Assembly (NCBI GenBank): GCA_030041495.1
Contig: JASHNT010000122.1
Coordinates: 62,001 to 126,000 of the forward strand
DNA: 64,000 nucleotides
Direction of reading: 5' to 3'
Origin: Bryobacteraceae bacterium
Lineage (GTDB): Bacteria > Acidobacteriota > Terriglobia > Bryobacterales > Bryobacteraceae
The notes beneath the pieces are model-generated. The model had not been told where the DNA came from. It made no database searches and saw only the letters and a list, made by a program, of their open reading frames with translations. Position numbers and translations under genes: made by a program. This document shows positions 25,901 through 33,407 of this stretch, one piece after another (position 1 is the stretch's first letter; every line of letters starts with the position of its first letter).

Positions 25901-26535
25901 AGGTGAACAAGGACATTTCGCCCTACGATCAGCCATTGGTCAGCATCATCGCGCTGAACTACACCACTCCAAAATGGCAGCCGGGCTCCAGCTCCGCCAG
26001 TAAGGCGGTCGCTTGGCTGACGCGCGACTGGACTTACGGGGCCCTGCTGTCTTACCGCAGCGGGCTCCCGATTGAAGCGCCGCTGGCGACGAACAATCTT
26101 GCCGGTGTGTTGTTTCAAAGCACGCTGGTGAATCGAGTGCCGGGCCAGAATCCATTTCTGGTCAACTTGAACTGCAACTGCTTCAATCCGGCGACGACGC
26201 TGGTTCTGAATCCGGCGGCATGGAGCCAACCGGCTCCGGGGCAGTTCGGAGACGCGGCGGCTTACTACAGCGACTACCGGCAGGAGCGCCATCCCAGCGA
26301 AAATATGAACTTCGGGCGGGTGTTCCGCATTCGGGAGCAGATGAATTTTCAAATTCGCGCGGAGTTCACGAATGTTTTCAACCGGACGATCATGAACGTG
26401 CCCTCCTCTACGAATATCGCGTCCCCGGCTCTGCTCACGCACGGGACTTACACCGGAGGTTTCGGCTACATCAATACGGCGTCGGCAGGCGGGCAGTCGC
26501 GGCAGGGAATGTTGGTCGCGAGATTCTCCTTCTGA
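22936..26535 (+). CDS. TonB-dependent receptor-like (Oar-type) outer-membrane protein
   Basis: This outer-membrane beta-barrel protein has 1,199 residues. It has a signal peptide (MRLVAAFCIFGVSLVFGQ), then a carboxypeptidase-regulatory-like domain (STITGTISDQAGAVVANAPIQAKN, residues ~22-105). A plug-like region follows (GGEFTGDVTVFINGNPNNTDTLRIEGQ, and VQEFQIQTSNYAAEYGQAGGG). The rest is a large barrel rich in Tyr/Phe/Asn/Gly. It ends in Phe (ARFSF), the expected signal for barrel assembly. Acidobacteria carry dozens of such genes, proposed to import large substrates or bind polymers. It is the first gene of a plus-strand run reaching 29895; the next gene starts within 20 bases. Confidence 0.9.
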   Translation: MRLVAAFCIFGVSLVFGQSDRSTITGTISDQAGAVVANAPIQAKNLSTGLVYTAASTGTGNYTISELPAGSYEVTATVPGFKKYIRGGLDLLAAQTYRVDISLQVGVATESVTVSESAPLLKTESGELGHAVSGASLDSLPVLGLGSTQASNSGIRNPFAATQLLPGGEFTGDVTVFINGNPNNTDTLRIEGQDSSNPMETAFTSQTQPSADAVQEFQIQTSNYAAEYGQAGGGVFIATMKSGTNQFHGSGYDYFVNEALNAASPFVNTKPRARRNDYGVTFGGPVRIPKVYDGRNKTFFFYNFEQFRETEVVNNVPDTVPTEAYRSGNFASALTGQKLGTDPLGNPIFAGEIYDPASNFTASNGSVVRTPFLNNVVPATRMDSVALAIQNLIPAPSGPNASGLINNYLPAYDSIRHTDINSIKVDQMLTSKAKLSVYFERNHTYSPYSQALFADGLPFEITAGFGNTFWNYSSRVNFDYTLTPTLLLHVGLGYVNQHGPTSFTAATDGFNPASIGLTGTFDTGRFPNISGLLSAVGTGGMQSMGPFVSDGAPGCITCGAGLFSFRPTGNTSLTWIKGNHTYKAGTEIIVNNFMNKQDYPGEGAFVFSNGETSEPYLYPNTTLAGGYPGFAYASFLLGAVDSGNIGTPTDPHLADSSVSFFIQDSWKVTHKFTLDYGLRYDYQTYIRETDGRMASFSETVPNANAGGLLGGTIYEAAQSCNCMFGKNYPFGFGPRLGAAYQITPKTVFRAGFGIVYAKTAGFDNFTIAGNNPFVSPGGFTPAMYLDNGVQIPINPWPDFNASQFPNVKGQIGTAPALVDPNAGRPGRQFQWSVGIQRQILRDLVAEASYVGNRGAWWPADGFAVYNALTPQILAAHGLSLSNPANLQLLTLPISNPQVVAAGFGAPYPGFPSSGTLAQALRPFPQFGNISGMYAPLGDTWYDALQAKVTKRLSHGLDATYNFSWQKSLSMDASAEGSGGGVINDAFNRQVNKDISPYDQPLVSIIALNYTTPKWQPGSSSASKAVAWLTRDWTYGALLSYRSGLPIEAPLATNNLAGVLFQSTLVNRVPGQNPFLVNLNCNCFNPATTLVLNPAAWSQPAPGQFGDAAAYYSDYRQERHPSENMNFGRVFRIREQMNFQIRAEFTNVFNRTIMNVPSSTNIASPALLTHGTYTGGFGYINTASAGGQSRQGMLVARFSF

Positions 26536-26550
26536 ATGTTCGGAGATGAT

Positions 26551-27003
26551 ATGATGACCTACGAAACGAGCGTGAAGCTGATTGCGGCGTTAGTGAGAAG
26601 GGATCGTTGGAAGGGTCTGGCCCTGATGTTGCTCGCTGGGCTTGCGATCGGTGGTGTAAGCGCCGTAGCGCAGGAAGGTCATCCCTTGAGTGGCTCCTGG
26701 CACGGCGATTGGGGAACTTCGCCCACCGAACGCACCCGCGTCTTCATTTACATGAAGTGGGATTCGAAGAACATCATCGCCACGCTCAATCCGGGAGCCA
26801 AGGCGGTGCCATTGAAGATCGCCACGCTCGATCCCGACAACTGGGCGGTGCATTTTGAAGGCGACGGCAAGGATGCGAAGGGCGCGCCGGTGCACATCGT
26901 GATCGACGGCAAACTGGAAAATATCGGATCGTACCACCGGACCATCACCGGTACGTGGACGCAGGGCTCGGTGAAAGGTGATTTCAAGATTACCAGGGAT
27001 TAG
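26551..27003 (+). CDS. Small secreted protein of unknown function
   Basis: The protein of about 150 residues has a signal peptide (RWKGLALMLLAGLAIGGVSAVAQ) followed by a compact, probably all-beta domain: PLSGSWHGDWGTSPTERTRVFIYMKWD through GTWTQGSVKGDFKITRD. The repeated G-S-W/G-T-W pattern resembles lipocalin-like or avidin-like small barrels, but I cannot name a family. I chose the ATG at 26551 because GGAG lies five bases upstream; in-frame ATGs also occur at 26536 and 26554. Its end overlaps the cytochrome gene by 26 bases. Position between the TonB/Oar protein and the cytochrome suggests a periplasmic or secreted role. Confidence 0.7.
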   Translation: MMTYETSVKLIAALVRRDRWKGLALMLLAGLAIGGVSAVAQEGHPLSGSWHGDWGTSPTERTRVFIYMKWDSKNIIATLNPGAKAVPLKIATLDPDNWAVHFEGDGKDAKGAPVHIVIDGKLENIGSYHRTITGTWTQGSVKGDFKITRD

Positions 27004-27451
27004 CGCCGCCGCGATGATGCTGCTGTGCGCAGGCGCGCTCGCCGGCTCGGAGCCGGACAAGCTGGTAGAAACCGCATGTTTAGGCTGCCATTCTCTCGAT
27101 ATCATCGCCAAGAAGCAGGCAACCTGGGAGGGGTGGCGAATGACGGTGCAGGACATGGTGGCCAAGGGCGCTGCGCTCAACCCCGATGAGGCCAAAACCG
27201 TGACCGAATACCTCGCCAGGAAATACGGCCTGTCGGAGGACGCAAAGCTGGCGCGCGGCAAAAAACTGGTCGAAAGCGTGTGCGTCCTGTGCCACGAGTT
27301 TGCGCGTATCTCGACGGAGCAACTGAGCCGCGATCAGTGGGCTGGCGAGATTCGAGGCATGCTCGAGGAGGGCGCGCCGCTCAACGACGACGAATTTGAG
27401 ATGGTCCTGGATTATCTGACGAAAACTTACGGCCCGAGGAGCGGCAAATGA
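26978..27451 (+). CDS. Periplasmic di-haem c-type cytochrome, amine-dehydrogenase-like haem domain
   Basis: The 157-residue protein has a signal peptide with Arg near the start (MISRLPGISAAAMMLLCAGALA) and two haem c sites: CLGCH at 34-38 and CVLCH at 102-106. The two halves are similar to each other (both E-x-x-C-x-x-C-H followed by W and a G-A-P/A-L-N-x-D/E pattern), as in the haem-binding alpha domain of quinohaemoprotein amine dehydrogenases. No catalytic amine dehydrogenase subunit is nearby. The GTG at 26978 is preferred because it supplies the basic n-region of the signal peptide; the ATG at 27014 is an alternative. It overlaps the next gene by four bases. Confidence 0.85.
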   Translation: MISRLPGISAAAMMLLCAGALAGSEPDKLVETACLGCHSLDIIAKKQATWEGWRMTVQDMVAKGAALNPDEAKTVTEYLARKYGLSEDAKLARGKKLVESVCVLCHEFARISTEQLSRDQWAGEIRGMLEEGAPLNDDEFEMVLDYLTKTYGPRSGK

Positions 27452-28563
27452 GCCGTCTCCGGCTGGTTGCTTGGGCTGCGGCGGTCACGGCTGCGGCGAT
27501 GCCTGCTCTGGCGCATCATTCCTTCGCGGCGGATTACGACGAGAAGAAACCCATCACTCTGCGCGGAACCGTGACCAAATACGATTGGTCCAACCCGCAC
27601 GTGTTCGTCTACGTGGACGTGCCGGAAGGCGGCAAGATTGTCAACTATGCCACCGAATGGGAAAGCCGCATAGAGTTGAAGCGCGCTGGATGGCGCGCGG
27701 ATTCGCTCAAGCCCGGCGACGCAGTGACCATCGAAGCCAGCGCCTCGCGCGAAGGCTTGATGAAAGCCGGCGGCAAGTCGATTTCGATCACCGGCGGAAA
27801 GAAGCTGCTCTCTCCGAATGCAGCGGAAATGCTCACTCCGCATCCGGCGGCGACTTCCAAGCCTGCGCCGCGGTGGCCCGACGGGCACGTCCGCCTGGGC
27901 ATCGGTCCGGACGAAATCGGCTACTGGGCCAACTCGAGCGCCTCGGGATTGAGCGAAGACCCGAAAGTGAAGACGAATCGCGACGGACTGTTATTGAATT
28001 TGGCGGACGTGAACAAGGTCGCGCCGTTTCAGCCTTGGGCCAAAGGCTTGTACGAATACCGGCAGCGCAACTTCCTGAAAGACGATCCCATGGCGAGCTG
28101 TCTCCCTCCCGGGGGTCCGCGCCAATTCCAGGTTCCGTACGGATTGCAGATTCTGGAGCAGCCGGATCGTCAGCGGATGTTCATCATGTCCGGCGGCGGC
28201 AATCGCAACTGGAGACTGGTGTATCTGGATGGCCGGCCGTTGCCCAACATGGACAGTACCAGTCCGACGTATTTCGGTTATTCGATAGGCAAGTGGGAGG
28301 GCGACACGCTGGTGCTCTCCACCATCGGATTCAATGAGCGTTTCTGGTTCACCAACGGTGGCCTGCCGCACACGGAGAAGTTATCCCTGACGGAGCGGCT
28401 CTCGCGCCCGAATTTCGGCACGTTAAAATACGAGGTGACGGTGGACGATCCAGGAGCCTACACGCGGCCGTGGTCGGCCGGCTGGACTCTTCAATGGATT
28501 CCGGATCAGGAAATGGAAGAGTATTTTTGCGACGATAACAACCAGGATTTCGAGACCAAGTGA
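27448..28563 (+). CDS. Two-domain secreted protein: DUF6152 plus a C-terminal domain
   Basis: The 371-residue protein has a signal peptide ending PALA. Residues ~23-118 form a DUF6152 domain (HHSFAADYDEKKPITLRGTV, then KYDWSNPHVFVYVDV). The rest (~140-371) is a second domain marked by PRWPDGHVRLG, VAPFQPWAKGLYEYRQ, DDPMASCLPPGGPRQF, SIGKWEGDTLVLSTIGFNERFW and VDDPGAYTRPW. The next two genes encode the same two domains as separate proteins in the same order. DUF6152 is a predicted small OB-like or beta domain of unknown role, common in acidobacteria. The start overlaps the cytochrome stop (ATGA), which ties it to the redox locus. Confidence 0.8.
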   Translation: MSRLRLVAWAAAVTAAAMPALAHHSFAADYDEKKPITLRGTVTKYDWSNPHVFVYVDVPEGGKIVNYATEWESRIELKRAGWRADSLKPGDAVTIEASASREGLMKAGGKSISITGGKKLLSPNAAEMLTPHPAATSKPAPRWPDGHVRLGIGPDEIGYWANSSASGLSEDPKVKTNRDGLLLNLADVNKVAPFQPWAKGLYEYRQRNFLKDDPMASCLPPGGPRQFQVPYGLQILEQPDRQRMFIMSGGGNRNWRLVYLDGRPLPNMDSTSPTYFGYSIGKWEGDTLVLSTIGFNERFWFTNGGLPHTEKLSLTERLSRPNFGTLKYEVTVDDPGAYTRPWSAGWTLQWIPDQEMEEYFCDDNNQDFETK

Positions 28564-28593
28564 GAGTTCGAAGGGAAGTGGGAGGGTTTGACG

Positions 28594-28998
28594 ATGAAGC
28601 GTAGCATGCTGGGAGTAGCTGTGGTGGCGGGCGCGCTCATGGCAGTGATGCCGGCGCTGGCGCATCACTCCTTTTCCGCGGAGTACGACAGCAAGAAGCC
28701 GGTCACCCTGCGAGGCACGGTCACCAAGGTCGACTGGATGAATCCGCACGTCTATTTCTACATCGACGTCACGGATGAAAAGGGCGATGTGACCAATTGG
28801 GGTTTGGAAATGGGTCCGCCCAACGGTTTGGAACGCGCCGGCTGGACCAAGAACACGATCCAGATCGGCACCGAAGTAATCGTGGAGGGCACGCTGGCGA
28901 AGGACGGCAGCAAGCAGGCCAACGCGCGCAGCGTTACGGTGGCCGATACGGGCAAGAAGCTGGGCGCTGCGTCCAGCGAGTACACCAACAACAAGTAG
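28594..28998 (+). CDS. Secreted DUF6152 protein (stand-alone)
   Basis: The 134-residue protein has a signal peptide ending ALA and one DUF6152 domain (HHSFSAEYDSKKPVTLRGTV, VDWMNPHVYFYIDV). It is clearly homologous to residues 1-120 of the preceding two-domain protein. The ATG at 28594 is chosen because GGAGGG lies eight bases upstream; a TTG at 28588 is in frame but too close to that site. It ends in TAG and the next gene starts at the following base, so the two are probably translated together and may form a complex that mimics the fused protein. Confidence 0.8.
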   Translation: MKRSMLGVAVVAGALMAVMPALAHHSFSAEYDSKKPVTLRGTVTKVDWMNPHVYFYIDVTDEKGDVTNWGLEMGPPNGLERAGWTKNTIQIGTEVIVEGTLAKDGSKQANARSVTVADTGKKLGAASSEYTNNK

Positions 28999-29895
28999 AT
29001 GAAACGGCTCCTCCTTCCAGCCTTGGCCGCCTGCGCGGCGATGGTCGCAACCATGACAATCCCCACGCGCGCGCAGAACGGAGCTCCGATTCCGCCGCCG
29101 GGAGCTCCCGGTGGCGCTCCAGGAGCGGCGAAGGGCCGGGGCAGAGGCCGCGGCCGCGGCAAGAACCGTCCGCCATCGCGTCCGACTCCGCATTATCCCG
29201 ACGGCCACGTCATGCTGGGCCCGTTGCCCGGTGAAAAGGGAGTGTGGGAAGGCAACGCGGGCGCAACGCTGGCCACCAATCCTCCCGGCGGCCTCGACAA
29301 TCCGGCGATGTACCTGCCGACCAATCTCAAAATCGCGGACGTTCCGTTCCAGCCGTGGGCTCGCGCGCTGTATCTGGAGCGGCAGAAGAACACCACCAAG
29401 GACGACCCGCACGTGCGCTGCAAACCCTCCGGCGGCCCGCGCATGTTCCACACTCCTTATGGCATGGAATTTATCGACGAGCCGGAGATGAAGCGTGTGT
29501 ATATCGTCGGCGTGGGCGGCCCGCACACCTGGCGCGTGATCTACATGGACGGCCGCATGCATCCCCAGGATTGGGACCCGTCATTTTCCGGGCATTCCGT
29601 CGGCAAGTGGGAAGGCGACAGCCTGGTTGTGGATACCGTCGGCTTCAACGAAAAATTCTGGCTCACGCGCGAAGGCATTCCATCCACCGAATTCCTGCAT
29701 CTGACTGAGCGCTTCACACGCACCGATTACGACACTCTGAAGTACGAAGCCACCATCGACGATCCGGGTGCGTACACGGCTCCTTGGACCGGAGGCTGGT
29801 ACATCAACTGGCAGCCTAACATGGATCTCTACGAGTATATCTGCCAGGACAATAATCGCGACGTGAAGCACATGTACGGTGGCCCGAGGAATTAA
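28999..29895 (+). CDS. Secreted homologue of the C-terminal domain of the two-domain protein
   Basis: The 298-residue protein has its own signal peptide (ending TRAQ), then a Gly/Arg/Pro-rich linker (GRGRGRGRGK), then a domain matching residues ~140-371 of the fused protein upstream. Shared anchors are PDGHVMLG, VPFQPWARALYLERQ, KDDPHVRC, GGPRMFHTPYG, VGKWEGDSLVVDTVGFNEKFWLT, FTRTDYDTLKYEATIDDPGAYT and a CQDNN end. Two conserved Cys (RCKPSGGPR and ICQDNN) may form a disulfide. The role is unknown. It is the last gene of the 22936-29895 run. Confidence 0.78.
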   Translation: MKRLLLPALAACAAMVATMTIPTRAQNGAPIPPPGAPGGAPGAAKGRGRGRGRGKNRPPSRPTPHYPDGHVMLGPLPGEKGVWEGNAGATLATNPPGGLDNPAMYLPTNLKIADVPFQPWARALYLERQKNTTKDDPHVRCKPSGGPRMFHTPYGMEFIDEPEMKRVYIVGVGGPHTWRVIYMDGRMHPQDWDPSFSGHSVGKWEGDSLVVDTVGFNEKFWLTREGIPSTEFLHLTERFTRTDYDTLKYEATIDDPGAYTAPWTGGWYINWQPNMDLYEYICQDNNRDVKHMYGGPRN

Positions 29896-29933
29896 CCCAC
29901 CGGCGCTGCAGTGGCCGAATGGGAACCCTTAAT

Positions 29934-29951
29934 CTGTGCATTGGCGCACAG
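29934..29951. terminator. Short hairpin between convergent genes
   Basis: CTGTGC and GCACAG flank a six-base loop in the 72-base gap between the secreted-protein run and the convergent nadC gene. No T-run follows, so a terminator role is tentative. Confidence 0.35.
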
Positions 29952-29967
29952 GTAGCCGCAAATCCAG

Positions 29968-30804
29968 CTACACGAGTTCCAGCCGGAAATTGAGATCCGC
30001 GGCGGGAGCCGAATGCGTCAACGCTCCGCAGGAGACAAAATCCGCTCCGGTTTCCGCGAATGCTCGTACCGTGTCCAGCCGGATGCCTCCGGATAATTCC
30101 ACTGTCGCGCGGCCGTGAATGTGCACGATCCATTCGCGCGCCTCGGCCGGCTCCAAGTTATCGAGCAACACATGTTTCGCCCCGGCCTGCAGCGCTTCCT
30201 CGAGTTCGACTCGCGTGCGGACTTCGATTTCCACGTCGATTTCGGGGGGCAGGCCGCCCTGGCGCACGCGTTCCAAAGCCTCGCGAACGCCCCCTGCGGC
30301 AGCGATGTGGTTGTTCTTGATCAGCACCGCGTCGTACAAGCCCATGCGGTGATTGGCCGCTCCGCCCGCCGCGGCGGCCATTTTTTCCAAGCGACGCAAT
30401 CCGGGAGTGGTTTTGCGAGTGTCGAGAATCCGGCAGCCGGTGCCCTCCACGGCTTGGACGTAGGCGCTCGCCAGCGTCGCGATGCCGCTCAGGCGCTGCA
30501 CGAAATTCAACGCCGTACGTTCTCCTGTCAGTAGCGAACGCGCCGGCCCGGTCGCCACAGCGACCTCATCTCCAGCAACCAGGCGATCGCCCGAGCCGTG
30601 CTTCAGCCGCACCTCGCAGTCCGAAAAAATCAGCGGCAAAAGCTCCACGCCCGCCAGCGTCAGGTTTTGTTGTGCGAGCATGCGGCCCGTGGCTCTGGCT
30701 TCGTCCGGGACGCAGAGAATGGTGGTGACGTCGCCCGGGCCGATATCTTCCACCAGAGCCCGGTGGACTGCGTCTACAATTTCAGGGTGCGAAACGTCCA
30801 TCAT
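29968..30804 (-). CDS. nadC: Nicotinate-nucleotide pyrophosphorylase (quinolinate phosphoribosyltransferase)
   Basis: NadC converts quinolinate and PRPP to nicotinate mononucleotide in de novo NAD synthesis. Visible motifs are EDIGPGDVTT, GERTALNFVQRLSGIATLA, RKTTPGLRRLEKMAAAAGGAANHRMGLYDAVLIKNNHI, EIEVRTRVELEEAL and ELSGGI. Length (278 residues) is normal. It overlaps nadA by four bases. nadB is not in the window. Confidence 0.95.
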   Translation of the reverse strand: MMDVSHPEIVDAVHRALVEDIGPGDVTTILCVPDEARATGRMLAQQNLTLAGVELLPLIFSDCEVRLKHGSGDRLVAGDEVAVATGPARSLLTGERTALNFVQRLSGIATLASAYVQAVEGTGCRILDTRKTTPGLRRLEKMAAAAGGAANHRMGLYDAVLIKNNHIAAAGGVREALERVRQGGLPPEIDVEIEVRTRVELEEALQAGAKHVLLDNLEPAEAREWIVHIHGRATVELSGGIRLDTVRAFAETGADFVSCGALTHSAPAADLNFRLELV

Positions 30805-31730
30805 CGGACGGCGAGCATGCGCTCAATCGGCAACCTGGCACGCTCGATCAGTTCCGGCTCGAGCTCGATGCGCGGCGACAAGTTGGCCAGCGCGTCGCGC
30901 AGTTTCTCCAGAGTGTTTCGGCGCATGTAGGGGCATTCGCTGCAATTGCAGTTTTCGTTGGGGACGAAGTGGAAGTTCTTTTCCGGTGCGCGCAGCCGCA
31001 GTGAATGGCCGACGCCGCTCTCCGTCATCACGATGAACTCGTCATGCGGCGTGGTCACGCACCAGTCGACAATCGCACTGGTTGAGCCGATGAAATCCGC
31101 CATGGCCAGCACGTCCGGCGGGCATTCCGGATGTGCGGCAACCAGCGCCGTGGGATGCGCGGCTCGCGCGGAGGTAAGCCTGCGCGCGGCAAAAGTCGCA
31201 TGCACGATGCAAGAGCCTTGCCAGATTTTCATGTTCTCGCGCCCGGTCTGCTGCTTGACGTAATTTCCCAGGTTGATATCCGGCAGGAACAGAATCGGTT
31301 TCTCCGCGGGAATCGAATTGACGATTTTCACCGCGTTGCGCGAAGTGCACAGGATGTCGCTTTCGGCCTTCACCTCAACCGAGGTGTTGATGTAGCTCAC
31401 GATCGCGTGGTCCGGATGGCGCTCGCGAAACACCCGCACCCGCGGGGCAGGGCAGGCGTCCACCAGGCTGCACCCGGCCTCGAGATCCGGAAGCACCACC
31501 GTGCGGGCCGGGTTCAAGACCTTCGCCGTTTCCGCCATGAACACCACACCGCAGAACGCGATTACATCGCCGTCGAACTTTTGCGCGGCACGAGAAAGCT
31601 CCAGGCTGTCGCCGATGGCGTCGGCGAGGTCCTGAATTTCGCTGTCCTGGTAATGATGCGCCAGGATCATCGCGCGCCGCTGGCGCTTAAGATCCAGGAT
31701 TTCTTCGGTAATGGATTGAACCGCGGGCAT
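30801..31730 (-). CDS. nadA: Quinolinate synthase A
   Basis: NadA condenses iminoaspartate with dihydroxyacetone phosphate, using a [4Fe-4S] cluster, to make quinolinate. The protein has AMILAHHYQDSEIQDLADAIGDSLELSRAA and FCGVVFMAETAKVLNP with the first cluster Cys. AHPECPPDVLAMADFIGSTS supplies the second. CNCSECPYMRRNTL at the C-terminus supplies the third. Length (309 residues) is typical. It is the first gene of the nadA-nadC pair. Confidence 0.95.
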   Translation of the reverse strand: MPAVQSITEEILDLKRQRRAMILAHHYQDSEIQDLADAIGDSLELSRAAQKFDGDVIAFCGVVFMAETAKVLNPARTVVLPDLEAGCSLVDACPAPRVRVFRERHPDHAIVSYINTSVEVKAESDILCTSRNAVKIVNSIPAEKPILFLPDINLGNYVKQQTGRENMKIWQGSCIVHATFAARRLTSARAAHPTALVAAHPECPPDVLAMADFIGSTSAIVDWCVTTPHDEFIVMTESGVGHSLRLRAPEKNFHFVPNENCNCSECPYMRRNTLEKLRDALANLSPRIELEPELIERARLPIERMLAVR

Positions 31731-31763
31731 GCGTACTTACTTCCAGTCTATCGGAACGCCCAG

Positions 31764-33353
31764 TTAATTGTCCGCAGGTTTGTCTACGATGTGATCGATC
31801 ACGATCACCGGCAGCGAACGCTTGCGCATCTCCAGCTTCAAGCCGAGCTGCTTGCTCACGGCGTCGTAAATCGAAAGCGCTCCGTTGGGCACCGATGCCG
31901 TAGGGATTCCGGCAGCCGCGGCCACGGGATCGCCCGGGCTCGCCAGCATCCAGCGCGGCGTGAAGCTCAAGGTGAAATCGAAAGCGCCGTCCATGTGGGT
32001 CGCATCTTCCACCGGGTACGCAAAATAATCCGGCGCGATTCCCTGTAGCCGGCCCGCGAACTGCGCCATGGTCATGTTCCGGCAGTCAAGCAGTTGGGAG
32101 AGCCGCGGATTGGCATCCCGCGGATCGTTGGCCACCACGCGAGCTTGCTTGCAATTGGAACGATCCGCCGGGCCGGCTTTCTTGAGTTTTGGCTTCACCG
32201 CGACCAGGGAATACGCAGGTATGGGCCGGTTTTCGTAATGCCACTTGATCTGGAAACGGTCAATCAGCAGCGCACGAATCATCAGGCGGGCGTCATCGTC
32301 AATGAAGCCGGTTCCGTTGGGGCTATCCGTTGTCGGCGAGGTTTTCGCGACGATGTCGTACTGCCGGGTGGCGATCCACTTCGGCGCGCCGATCAGCACC
32401 TCGTCAATGTGGTCCCAATCCACGTCCCACGCGGTGCTGATTAGGATGCGCAGCGGAAACCCGAGCATCTCAAACCGGCCGTTTGGATATTGCCGGAAGA
32501 AGGACATCTCGTCCGGCCTGCTCGGCTTCAGGTCCGCGACGTCGAACTCGGTCAGACGCGGCGGTAACTGCCGCGCCACGCCGGGAGGGTTCGGCGACGG
32601 CTTCTCATTCACCCGGTCGACGACCAGGACCGGCTCGGGAATCTTGGTCACACCCAGGCTGAGACCGAGTTGCTGCTCCACAGCATCGAAAATCGTGGTG
32701 CGGCCGGCTCCGCCTGGGAGAGCTTGCGACCGTGTGTTCCAGCGAACGTCGAAATCCCAGGAGCCTTCCAAGCCCGTCGAGTTTACGACTGGATACACGA
32801 GATAATCTCCGGCGAAGTTGCGCAGGGTCTGTGTGAACGCGTCCATGGTCATGTTGCGGCAAGCCATTGCCGAATACGGGCCCGGCTGCGGCACGGACCG
32901 GCACACGCTTTGGCCTCCCGCTGCCGCTTCCCGCAATTTCGGCTTGCCTTTTCCGGCCGTTAGCGCGAAGGCCGGCATTGGCCGCGTGTCCTTGCGTACC
33001 ACCAGATTGAAGCGTTCCGCCAACAGCGCCTGGAGCATCAGCTTGAGCGTCTCCAGCGGCGTATTGGCGGGCGCCTTGGCCGACACATCGAAGCGGTCGA
33101 GTTCCAGCCAGCTCGGACCACTCATCACTCTCTCCGCCTCGACGCCGTAGGCAATGCGGATCAGATCCAGCATGGTGGCTTTGCGCAGGTCGTAGCGTTC
33201 GCCGCGCAGCTCTCCGCCGGAGACGAAGGTGTAGGGATTGGCCGCCGGCGGGCTGACGTGAACGTCCGCGATTTCGAAGCGGGGGGCGTTCTGGGCCAGC
33301 GCCGCGCCGGGCAGGATCGCTAACGAAATGATTCCGAGGATGATACGTATCAT
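31764..33353 (-). CDS. Double-domain TIGR03435 secreted protein
   Basis: The 529-residue protein has a signal peptide (MIRIILGIISLAILPGAALA) and two TIGR03435-like modules in tandem. The first begins FEIADVHVSP, includes LLAERFNLVVRKDTRPMPAF, and ends VLVVDRVNEKPSPN. The second begins FEVADLKPSRP-like (FDVADLKPSRP), includes LLIDRFQIKWHYENRPIPAYSL, and ends VIVIDHIVDKPADN. Each module has a CRNMTM segment. Most family members have a single module of ~270 residues, so this is an internal duplication. A -10 box lies upstream at 33368-33373. Function is unknown. Confidence 0.82.
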   Translation of the reverse strand: MIRIILGIISLAILPGAALAQNAPRFEIADVHVSPPAANPYTFVSGGELRGERYDLRKATMLDLIRIAYGVEAERVMSGPSWLELDRFDVSAKAPANTPLETLKLMLQALLAERFNLVVRKDTRPMPAFALTAGKGKPKLREAAAGGQSVCRSVPQPGPYSAMACRNMTMDAFTQTLRNFAGDYLVYPVVNSTGLEGSWDFDVRWNTRSQALPGGAGRTTIFDAVEQQLGLSLGVTKIPEPVLVVDRVNEKPSPNPPGVARQLPPRLTEFDVADLKPSRPDEMSFFRQYPNGRFEMLGFPLRILISTAWDVDWDHIDEVLIGAPKWIATRQYDIVAKTSPTTDSPNGTGFIDDDARLMIRALLIDRFQIKWHYENRPIPAYSLVAVKPKLKKAGPADRSNCKQARVVANDPRDANPRLSQLLDCRNMTMAQFAGRLQGIAPDYFAYPVEDATHMDGAFDFTLSFTPRWMLASPGDPVAAAAGIPTASVPNGALSIYDAVSKQLGLKLEMRKRSLPVIVIDHIVDKPADN

Positions 33354-33367
33354 GATCTCGGTTACCG

Positions 33368-33373
33368 ATTATA
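33368..33373 (-). promoter_or_regulatory. -10 box of the double-domain TIGR03435 gene
   Basis: TATAAT on the minus strand lies 14 bases before the ATG at 33353. The short leader has no clear Shine-Dalgarno sequence. Confidence 0.5.
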
Positions 33374-33407
33374 TACCGGGACCAGTGTGCGCGTCTCAGT
33401 TCGCGTC

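Noticed and set aside
26536-26550. ATG at 26536 as the start of the small secreted protein
   Set aside because: It directly abuts the TonB/Oar stop without a ribosome-binding site; the in-frame ATG at 26551 has GGAG five bases upstream.
30482-31036. Plus-strand frame across the nadC/nadA junction
   Set aside because: Both nad genes are complete on the minus strand; the frame is low-complexity and Arg/Ser-rich.
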